Shown one piece after another: positions 14,701 through 26,700 of a stretch of 64,000 bases of DNA; positions within the stretch are counted from its first letter, which is position 1; each line of letters begins with the position of its first letter. The translations under genes were made by a program, and so were the position numbers. The stretch spans positions 460,661 to 524,660 of the forward strand of contig NC_020170.2 in the NCBI RefSeq assembly GCF_000224145.3. The letters run 5' to 3'. The notes under the pieces were generated by a model. That model had not been told where the DNA came from and did no database searches. It saw only the letters and a list, made by a program, of their open reading frames with translations. The DNA is from Ciona intestinalis (Eukaryota > Chordata > Ascidiacea > Phlebobranchia > Cionidae).

Positions 14701-17700
14701 TTCTGTGGTAATCTTAAGTTCGCTTTATTAAATTGTTGTTTTATTATTTCTGGTTTTGAATTGTTGGAATAACAAAATATTTCACCAGGTTTGATGATAA
14801 AGATAAGAAACAATTTGAAAAAGGAATACGTAATGTGTTCGAAGCAATCAACAGATTGATGAAAATAACTGACAAACCAACTATTGCTCTTCAGGTAAAT
14901 ATCTTACTTTCAAAACTTGTTTATTTTTTGTTGAAAATTTATGAAAGCGTTGTAGATGAAATAAATCTATGCAAATTTTGACTCCGTATAATTGTAGTTT
15001 ATGTTACAGTATGGAAACTGAGTGTTATAAGTAGAATAGCCATGTCTGTATAATACATGTTGTTTCAAAAAATAACAAAAATAAATTGGTTTCTTTTTTT
15101 AAATATACGAACATTAGATTATTTTTTTAAAACTTTAGATTCATTTCAATGGTTGGCATCAAATTAAAGTTTTAAAATATAGATGTATATATATGTCTTA
15201 GTGAATATTCATTACATAAGTTGTTTATTACATCATATTTGTTATACCAGGCAACAGCTATGAAGTATCTCACATCTGTTATCAAAGATATCATCACTGT
15301 GTTTGATCCTAAAGAACTCAGGTAAGCATGTTTCTGTCTGGAAGCATACCGAAGCTTTACAAAAGAATTATTTACATTCAGTGCTTAATAGTAAAACTGC
15401 AGAAGAATATTATATACGTGTTGGAATAGTTAGATATTTGCCTGGAAGTTGAAACCGCCTGTTTGTTATAGTATTTTAATTAAAAATTGTAAATATTTTG
15501 AATTTATGTAAATATTTTGTGATCTTGTACTAAGCATTAACCTCAAGAATATTCTTGGTAATGTTGAGCGTCCAAGTCTCTTCCTCAAATCATGAACCTG
15601 GTTTACTTTATCTTGCCTGAGGCTTTCATGGTGGTCTCGCTTCACTGCTCATGTGGAAACGTCTGCTATTGGTTGGATTAAGTTGCTCTGTCACGCGCGG
15701 CTGTTTAAACAGATTGTTTGTCATGTGTTGGTTTACTTTAGTGAGTGCTGTGCTCTACATGCTTGCTCACTCGGCTAATGTGCAGCTAGCTTCTATAGTT
15801 TAAGTGTACATGGATATGGGATAGATAGCAGAAATTTTATGCAGCTAAATTCAGTTAGTTTAGGTATTTGATTATATGGAACCAGTATATATTTGGGTAT
15901 TAGTTAATCACATTATAGTGGTTTAACACTGAGGTTAAGGCATTTATATAGTTAATTATATATATTAACAATGTTGCACAGCTATTTTATTTTCATCACC
16001 CAGATAGACGACACTGAAGTAGTGTAGTTTAATGACATTAGTTGCAAATGGATAAAAAACGTAGTTTATCATTTGCTGGATACGACAAACCTGTTAGAAG
16101 GACTCCTTCCAAGAGGAAACTTCGCCCACTTACTAATTTCATAGAAATCTCATTAACACCAAGTAAAAAGCAGCAAATAGTTGAGTCGAAAAAGGCAAAA
16201 ACTCCATCCAAGACACCTTCTAAACGGAAGAAGTTATCCCTTGATGATGCTCTTGATGATGAAAATGAAGTTTCAACAAAGAAAAAACAAAAAAGTTTTA
16301 CTGATTTGCTCAAAAAATTTGAAAGTTCATTAACGAATAGAAAGATCACACAAGAAGATAGGTTGATGGAAATTACTAATTAATCCATTTTAATATTTGA
16401 TTGCAGTTTTTACTAAACTCGTTTTAAGGGCTCACTTGAACCTGTGTAACAGCATACAGTTTGAGAAATTGTAATAAATGGCACTATAAAGAACATAACT
16501 GCCTTTAGCATTAGTCATTTAAAAAAAAGAAAAAAAGCGTTTTCAATAAAAGCAAAAGAAAGTTGTCATGATATGACATGGGTATCTGGTTAGTTTTAAT
16601 TTACAACACAGTTTACATCTGTGATTGTGGTTCGGTTTAGCTTTACATTCAATTCTGTACAACATGTTGGCATTCAAAGTCTGTTTAATATTTTTTTTCT
16701 ATTAACTTTAAATTAGAATAGTAATTTAACATATTACTTTCCCAGTTTACTTTTGAAGACATTCGTATCCAATGTTCCAGCTGAGCGACTCACAAAGCAG
16801 AAAGTTCAATGCATGCTCGACATCGTGCATAGTGACATATTTAAAATGCAAGGTAAGGCTATCTCATGCACGTATACAAGGAATAAATAAAATCATTTTC
16901 TCATTTGCAATTTATACTCTTGTGCCTAAGCTGTTGTTTAACAAAAATTTAACATTGATTTAAATTTCTGTAAAAAGTGATAAAAATAGCGAAACATCTA
17001 GATTTTAATAGACATTTGGTAATGAAATTTACCAAATAATGTTTTCTGCTTTATTTTCATTGATTATGTTACAGATTGCCGAATCATCCTCTTAAAAATG
17101 ATGACTCATCATCTGAAACAACTTATGGAAAAGGAAGAAGAATTAGACACTTGTGGAAAGTTGCTTGCTGATATTTTAACTTTGTTACGATCCAATAATG
17201 TTGTAAGTTATTTTTAGCAACTTACTTAATAACAATATTTATGTAATATTGCGGTTTCATGTTAATTGAAAGCTGTTATGTCATAAACCCTAACTTCCCC
17301 AATCTTACTTTGTTGGCTTTGTATTAACGATTTTTAAAAATACCTTTTATACCAAATGTTCTGGTGGCTGATGTTTTTCATAATAATTTACAACACAAAA
17401 GTTGGAGATAAATATGATATGTCTAAAGTGAAGTTATGTTTAAACAGGGAAGACAAATACCTTGATCTATAAAATCATATGACTCGACAAGACTAATGAA
17501 CTTCACGCATATTTTTAAAATGTTAAAATATTTGTTGTTTAAATATAAAGAACAGAATAACAGCAGTAGCATGTGTACAAATTTTACGAAACTGTTTCTG
17601 GACATTTTTTTCAAACTTTTTTAGTGAAATCAAAATTTCCTAAATTCCTATTAATGTTACTGAAGTGTATTTATACAAGTAAACATTATATATTTTAAAT

Positions 17701-20700
17701 TGATAACTGAATACTTGGATTATTTTAGTTAATGAAATTAAATCTCTGGTAAACTTAGTTTGGGTGGTTCTTCAATTATATAAACGTTAATATTGATGTG
17801 TTTAACCCAGGGATCAACAAAAGGAGATATTCAAGAAGTGACTAACATGTTGTTACGAACGGTTATACGGGTCGTTATTAAACTTGATCGACACACGCAG
17901 CAAGCTGTGAGTTTATATTGTTTTTTTTTTATTTATTTCAGACATGTGTATAAAACCACCACATAGAGTGTGCTATTTAAAACAAGTATTGTAACAGCAT
18001 GCGTTCATGAAACTCTATTCACCAAGCCTTGATATATAACATGTTGACATACTGTATACCCAAATACATATTTTATAATATTCTGTTTACACTTTGTTTA
18101 TATTATCAGGGAAATTTTGTTGCTTGTTTGATATCAATGTTGAGACAAATGGAGGAATATCATTACGATGCTTATCTCTCTTCATTTCCAACTAAAACTG
18201 ATCTAATGGTGAGAAGTCAGTAATGTGTGAAATATTTTGATAACATGCAAATCAAAAAGATAATAAGTAAAATAATTACAATAAAAATAAAGCTTGGTCT
18301 ACAAAATTTTGTTTGTTTATTGTATTTTCATTTCATAAAGCTACTAAAGTAAAAAAAATGATTAATAAGTTTTCATTATAATAATTTTTTTTCGTTTTTT
18401 TAGAAAAAACTCTAAATTTATCGAAATAAATAATAAGTTTTTCATTATAATAATTTTTTTTGTTTTTCAGAAAAAAACTGTAAATTTATTATTAAATTAT
18501 ACATGTTATGCAATTTGTCAGCATTTTTTTTGTGAAAAACTGTTTGATGTAGCTTTAAAAAACTAACATTTTTAAAATAAGAAAATATCAATCATGAACA
18601 AAAAGTTGTAATTTCAATATTTTTCTCAGGATTTCTTGATGGAAATTTTCAGCATGTTTCAAGACTTGATAAGCAACAATGTTTATCGATTAGATTGGGT
18701 GACCATGCTCTCTTTACAAAACTCGTGAGTTGTTTGTTGTATAACGTTTAATAATGTTAGCTTGTTTTACATTGTTTACTGAAGAAACATGAAACAGTTA
18801 TGATATAAGCTATTATCTTGGTTGTCTAAAAGCATGTGTATTCTTGGGCAAGACATTTAGGTGAAGTAAAGCAACACAATGGTTAATATGATCTTCATAT
18901 TTTCTCCTAAATTCCAACCAATCTTTACTTTAATCATTAAAGTTAATTTTTATCACAGAACATTTATGAGAGCAATTAAGTTTTTTACCAAAACGTTGAA
19001 CAAATGTTTTCTTGATGCTGAATCTTTCCAATTCCAGGTGATAACATATATTTAATATACCAAGTGCAGTAAAACTCGTATTGCCATTCTTTCTGTTTTA
19101 TACAAACCTTAAAGAAGATTTATCTAGAAAAAGTTAAAATCAAATTATGTAACTTTTTAATCATCTTTTTAAATTTGAGTTGTTTTATTTTTGAATTTGA
19201 GTGGTTTTATATATAACTGAACTTTTTCTGTCCTAACAAATTCCTTATTACACTACAGTTATGGAACAACTTCTTCCACCTTGCTGTTGCATTCCTAACT
19301 CAAGAATCTCTTCAAATGGAAAACTTCACTCATAACAAACGACAAAGTTTAAAAAAGAAGTAAAAATCATCATATTTTATACAAAAATCCCATTTGGAAA
19401 GTTTTTTCAAGAGAAAATAATAATATATTATATGCAATAACAATTGTAAAAATTAAGTCGTTCAGTTCAGCAACTATTTGGTATTTTAACATTAAAGGCA
19501 GAAGCCTTTATTAGAGTAATTGATATATATCATGTGTTGCAAGAACTGTTTATATATTCAACATTAAAGAAATCTAGTGAAGGTATCATTTTTCCATCAA
19601 TATCCAGATATGGTGATCTTCGTTGTGAGATGGGATACGAGATACGTGTCATGTGGTTCAACTTGGGTAATATACTTATACTTTTTCCTTAGTTTTCTCT
19701 TTTTTAGACATTTTATTAATTTTTGGATTAGATTTAAATTCATTAGCAGTTTTTAGCAGCAATAAATTTAAACATTCTAGTTTTTTATCAGGTTTATCTT
19801 TTTATACTTGCTCAAGTATCACTAAAACATATTAAATCTCTTATATCAGTATCAACTATCAACTATATCTAGACTAGTTTTTTTATATTTAAGTTTACAT
19901 GAATAAAGTTGATCTCATTTTTGCCGCACTATTTTCACTGTAAATTTTGTATTTTTGTCTAACCTTAAAGAGTTTAAGGTTCAAATCTTTTTAAATATAA
20001 CAACATGTACATATTTGTAACTTGAGTTGATTACTTCCAAGGTCCACATAAGATCAAGTTTATCCCTGGAATGGTCGGACCCATGTTGGAAATGACTTTG
20101 ATACCTGAACCTGACCTTAGGCGAGCCACCATCCCAATCTTCTTTGATATGATGCAATGTGAACTACATAGCACTGGCAACTTTAAATCAGTGAGTGGAT
20201 ATGGCATTTCAACTCTTAATCACCATGCATAGTATTTTTATATAATCTTGAATGACTCTTACCAGTTTGTGTTGTAACTTGTAATACCACCTTTTTGTTG
20301 CGTTTTTTTGTGCGATTAGAAAATGTGTTTGTATTTGAGCAAGTAAGAAAAGGAAAGGAGTAAGCTTACTTAATAAATATTAAGATTATCAATATAGTTT
20401 ATGAAAAATGATTAACTTTCAAATATATTAGGGAAATATAGATGGTTAACTTCTGTTTATATCATCTACTTTCATCATACCCTCATATTAGCTATATAAT
20501 ATTAATCCTTGATCATTTATTTCAGTTTGAAAGTGAGATGATCACTAAACTTGATGTGTTGGTTGAAGGGGGGAACGGAGATCAAGAATATCGTGATATA
20601 TTTCATGAAATGTAAGTTTGTATGTGCTGGCTTACTGAGGTGTGTGAATGCACCTTATGTTTTGAAAATACCAAGCCTAAATATAAAGCATAAGGTTTAA

Positions 20701-23700
20701 AAACCTTGGAGACCTAATTTATAAAACTACGTTTTGCAAATTTTATTTGTAAGAATGCTTCAAAAGGATTTTAATGTATTCATTTTTGCGTCAAATTCTT
20801 CAATATCGTAACTAAACAGTGAGCTGTAGTGTATAGGTACACCTTTAATGTCTTGAATATATTCTACCCTTATTACTCACAAGAGTTGAATTAATATTTC
20901 GCCTGATACACAACAGAATGTCTGAATGGTGTGGCAAACATCAATATCTTCGAACATCTGGCATCGATTTCGTGAATTTGATCAAGACCTTGTTGGGACG
21001 TTTGCTTGATTATCGAGATATTATCAGGGAAGAAAATCGAGATAATAGGATGAGTTGTACAGTTAATTTACTTGTGAGTTCATGTATTTGTTTACATAAT
21101 ATTGTTTATTATATTTAAGTGTAGAATGTACTCTAATCATGCCAGCAAGAAGTATTCGAGAAATACAAATTTTATGTAGATTATCTCCTTTTTAATATAT
21201 CTGCTAAACAAATGATTTTATAAACTTACCAAGCTTCATTGTTTAGATTATGTGTGTTTTTTCAAAATTAATACTTGTTATTTTTACAGAACTTTTACAA
21301 AGATATCAACCGCTTAGAGATGTATGCTCGATATTTATTCAAACTACATGATCTACATACTGAATGTGATAATTACACTGAAGCTGGGTTCACTTTGTTA
21401 CAACATGCAAGGTTACTTTCTGTAAGTTATAATAACTTCCAAATGACAGAGACAGTACTTGATAACATTTTTCCAAATAAACCCAAATATTAGATAATTA
21501 AATGCAAAGCTTTGGTGATCTGACATAAATGTATAACGTTACTATCACTATATTGTGCAGTGGTCAGATGAAGTTCTTGAAACACCAAACCAGCGTTACA
21601 GGGATTGCAGCACACACAGGGAGTTGAAGGAAGCCATTTATTACAACACCATTGATTTGTTTAAACGCGGGAAGATGTGGGAAGAAGGAATCAAACTTTG
21701 TAAAGAACTTGCTGTTCAACATGAAGTTGAAACATTCCGATATCAACAACTATCAGAGATACTGGTGAGTGTTTAATATTTTAGTATATTGAATAAATGT
21801 TGCTTATATACCTTCGCGTGGTGGGCAAACGTGAGTTATCAAATGGGTGTCCACGCATCATATGTAGTGTCTTCATAAACCTTGTGTGTGTATAAAAGTG
21901 TTATAAAGTACGCATGTTTGGGTATGATTGTTTTATGAATGATTTACAATTAAGAGAAGCAGTTATGAACATTGAACATGCTCTTTATCCTTACTTTGTA
22001 GGAGCTATGGATGAAAAGTTGTAAGCCACCGAATCAACTACAATAATGTATTTGTGATTTATTCCAGACCACACAAGCTCAATTATATCGAAACATCACC
22101 GATACTTTACGACCAGAACCACAATATTTCTTTGTTGGTTTCTATGGACAAGAGTTCCCAGCATTTCAAAGGGTTAGTTGTATTATATCAGTTGGAATTG
22201 TAATAAATGGTTTCCTTTGAGTTTATTTCTCAAAAAAAATGTCTGCNNNNNNNNNNNNNNNNNNNNNNNNNNNNNNNNNNNNNNNNNNNNNNNNNNNNNN
22301 NNNNNNNNNNNNNNNNNNNNNNNNNNNNNNNNNNNNNNNNNNNNNNNNNNNNNNNNNNNNNNNNNNNNNNNNNNNNNNNNNNNNNNNNNNNNNNNNCCTC
22401 ACCACCTGATGATGTCATCAAAAACTCAAACAAGATGTGTATCCTTCATTTCTAAATATTACATATTGTGTTTGTTGCACTTATGGTTCGTAACGATTTT
22501 CTAACTTCCTAATATTATGTTCATAATTTTACTACCTCTGCCTATAATGCTAAAAATGCCCCTTTCTCCCCTAATTCCCACGTAATTTACCCCTATTGCT
22601 TTTGTCTCCTTAACCCAACACCCAACAGATGTCCAGATATTTACAGTGGCTCCAATCATGGAAATTCCCAGTCATTTTAAAGGGAAAACTGTAGATGATC
22701 AAATTTTAAGGTAAACACTGCATTCCATACATGTCATAAAACAATTGTTTTTCCACATCATGATTATCAAATTTAATAATTTGTCTGAAACATTTATTGA
22801 TTTTGTTGAAAAAGTAATTGAATGGCATCATTTTAAATATTATAAGGTAATCGCTGTTTTTTTACCAGAAATTTTGCATTTCTTAGATGTCCGATTCTTT
22901 AAGCATTATGTTTACCAAATTTAAGATCCTCAGCTTTTATGGATTCTAAAAATAATTCAAAACTTAAAAAACATGTCCTCCACTTTTATATTGTAGTTTC
23001 TACAAAGTAAACGAACTACAGAGGTTCCAATATTCCAAGCCATTCAGGAAAGGTCCCAAGGATAAAGACAACGAGTTCGCGGTTGGTTGATTATGTGTTT
23101 GTTCGTGCTTAACACTATTGACTTTTATAATATTTAATATGTTTACCAATATTTATTGATTTACTCTGACAAAAGTGTGTTAAATAGAAGGTCTTTGCTT
23201 TGTCCATAAAACAAATATGTGAGAAAAGTTGATTCTATGAGCTTTGTTTAATAGTTTTTAATTTTTTTGCTTCTGCAGTAAATTACAGATTTTATTAATT
23301 AAAAAAAAAAATGATTTTATTCAAATTCTAAGGTTTACTTTGCTTATAAATATATTTCTTGCCGTATACAGAGTATGTGGATTGAAAGATACACATACAC
23401 AACGAGGTACAAACTACCTGGGATACTGAGGTGGTTTGAAATTGAAGACACATCGAAGGTATCTTTAGTTTATTGATGGATACCAATGTTAGTTTGTTGT
23501 TGTATACCATATAACATAGAAACATCATTAGTTATGGAATATAGACAAAATGGTATTCCAGCAATTTAAAGTGACAAAGATGGGATGTTAAAATAAGTTA
23601 AATAATCAGAAGAAGAAAGATATTTGGTTTGTAATCTGTGGGTTCTTAGTGATGAAAGTTTGGTGGATATCAGCTTTAAAACCCTGGCTTTAAATTCAGG

Positions 23701-26700
23701 GCTTTCAGTTAATGTCTTTGAAATAAAATGGAACCCTCGACATCATGTGAATTTATTTTCCACCCAGAGAGAAATCAGCCCGCTTGAAAATGCAATGGAT
23801 GCGATGGAAACTGCCAATGAAGAAATTCGACAAATGATTTTAAAATATTACAAGAACCCCGAGTTCCCCATTAACCCACTCTCCATGAAGTTAAACGGGG
23901 TAGTTGACCCAAGGGTGATGGGGGGATTCACCAACTATGAGAAGGTGTGTTGTGAAACATCGGATTTCTATAATATGCTATTGTGTTGGTCTCTGTGTAA
24001 AGTATTGCTCACTAGCTCATTTTTCAATTTTTGTATTAGATTTTTTATACCTGTTAACCTGTATATTGAACCTAATTATTTTTTGTTGTTGTAGGAATAT
24101 ATTTTACAATTTTAGAGTCACTTTCATGAATTTTAATGTTCATTGGTTTTTAGGCATTTTTCACGGAAACTTACATGAAAGAAAACTCAGATGATTTAGA
24201 AAAAGTCTCAAGATTAAAAGACCTCATTGCGCTACAGGTTGGTTAGAATGTCTTTAACTAAAGTATTATGTATTATACGCTTTCTAAAAATTGATGTAAA
24301 GTAATTAAATAATGTTCCCAACATTGTAAATTAACATAATAAGTGGGTGACTTCTAAATGCTAAGCTAATAGCAAAGAGCAGATTGCAATCTACCGTAAG
24401 TTTTAGTAGACAGCTCATTGTGAAGGTAACTCACATTTTAGCAGATTATAAAAGTTTACTTTTCTAAGTAAATTTTAAAAATCTAATATGAGCAGCCATT
24501 ACTTTGACAGTTAACACAGTAAAAAATAGTGGCCCCAATGCATGGAATTTCCCAAAAGAAAATATGTCCTTTAACTGTGATTAACTTAACCGTTTCTTTT
24601 TACTAAATTTTTTAAGAAAGGATTTGGTATAATGAATGCTTTTTTTGTGAATACATAAAAAAATTATAAAGAGATTTGTTATGTCTTTTACCAAAGACCA
24701 ACTTTATGTAAAGAATATGATACAGCAGGTACCAGTAAGACCAATGAACATTTTAATATAAAAATAGTTGGAAATTAACCAATAGGAGGAAATGTCCAGA
24801 GTATGTGGCTATGTTCAATTGATAAGTTAAAACAATAATATTTTTTGGGGAAATGCATGCCAGTTTGAGTACTTACCAACAAGTTTCAGACCTACAAAAA
24901 CTAAAGTTAAAACCAGGGAAAAAGACAAAAAAAAATAGGGACCAAACTCTGGCACACCTAAATATGCAAAAATATGTTTACAAACACAACCAAAGGGTTA
25001 ACAGTACAGCTTTCGTTATAACTACAAAGAACAGTCTTTGCCAATAATGAAATGTCACTGCTCCAGTACAATGTAATGATAACATAAATCTACACCTAGT
25101 AGTTGAACCAATGAGATGGTATTTATTTTGTTAAGTAACTTTACAATAAGGAAGGTCTTAAAATGAGTGAAGCTTGTTTTATGAGTAAATATTTATCCAA
25201 CTAACATTATTCATTTACAAGGTAGTGGTAGTATGTATATGTGCGCATTGGAAACTAATTGAACATTCGAGTTAGTATTATTTTGTTGAGTAACTTTACA
25301 GTACGAAAGGTTTTAAAATGGATGAAGTTGATTTTATAGAAGATGATGTTGGCGAGAATGAGAAGATTCTTGTTGAAGAATTAAGGAAGTTGTGTGATGT
25401 TGGTGGGAAAGAACTTCATCCAAATAAATCAGCTCCAATATTTCATAAGCTTGCTAAGATTTATGAAAGAAAAAATAAAAATAAAAAGCTAAATGCTCTG
25501 CGCACTGCAGCTCTCTTAAATGCTGCTATTGTAAGAGATCCACAAAATAATCAAATTAAAAGTGATTTGCAAAGTTTTTGTTCCAATACTTTGAAGAAAT
25601 CTGGGGCGATAAGATTTGATTATAATTTACTTTTTCTTGCTTCTACTGTAAAAACCATCCTTACTGAATTTCGGAAAGATTTTGGTGAAGGTTTTAATCA
25701 ACTTGAAATAATTCCATATAATGTAGAAGGTGATCTATTACTTGAAATGGAAAAGAAAAAGATTACAGATGTTCAAAATCTTCAGGATAAAATTACGAGA
25801 AGGTACACAGAGTTAATGAGATTCATATGTGATGAATGTATTTTGATCATGGGTAAACCACCTTGTAAATATGCTCTTGTTGGAATGGGTTCTTTGGTAC
25901 GAGCAGAAATCACCCCGTATTCAGATTTCGAACACATCATTGTTCTTGAAAATGAAGTTTCTCAAAGGGAAGATCGGCTGATGATCATAAAGTACTTCAG
26001 ATGGTTCACCACAATCTTCTGCATCATCTTAATCAACCTCGGAGAAACCATGATCAACTGTGTTGCAATTCCAAGTATAAACCCCAGGTATTTTTATTTA
26101 TTTATTCACCCAACCCAATGGGGTTACGTTTGACGGGATGGTAGCTCATGCTTGCAAACTTCCACTGGGACGGCCATTGACTAAAAACAAACCATGGAGA
26201 ACCGAACTTATTAAACCAGTAGATAAAATGATAAAGTACTTGGACAGTGATGAAGATCTGAAGCAGGGATATTACTTGGCTGATGTTTTATCAAAGACAT
26301 GTTTTGAGCTGGTGATGGGAATGTTTTTGTTGATTATCAAGACAAGGCACATTCTACAACAAAACTCAATGACGAAAGAAGCAACTTTACTGCATTACGT
26401 AATCAAATTGGGAATGACTTGGCAAACCTAAATGTTGTTCTTCAACAAGTCAAGTCATTTTCAGGACATCAAAATTACAACATGAAGCGAGTGATATATA
26501 GAAGTGCAACCATCTTTGTTTCAGCATTCGGTCGATTTTGTTCATTGAGAGAATCTTCTTGTTTTGATGTCTTCAATAAATTAGAAGAAATAGGAGAATT
26601 TAGTGAAGAGGTGGCTCATCATCTGCGCTTCATGGTGGCAGTGGCTTGTGAGGTTCGTGCTAAAGTTTATCATTCAAAGGGACAACAAGATGATGTTTTT

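Larger units (their letters stand above)
15322..16745 (+). other. DOCK intron 23, host of a nested gene
   Basis: A 1.4-kb intron whose centre-right holds the single-exon gene at 16048-16383. About 725 bp lies upstream of that ORF inside the intron and could hold its own promoter. No other coding signal was seen. Confidence 0.6.
13051..20611 (+). other. DOCK exons 18-33: armadillo-like middle region
   Basis: Exons: 13051-13148, 13266-13355, 13590-13690, 14366-14500, 14789-14894, 15251-15321, 16746-16852, 17075-17202, 17811-17906, 18110-18208, 18630-18724, 18959-19037, 19259-19359, 19608-19666, 20042-20190, 20526-20611. Conserved runs include [91 protein letters not shown] and [17 protein letters not shown]. 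Only small introns interrupt it, except intron 23 (15322-16745), which carries a nested gene. Confidence 0.93.
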
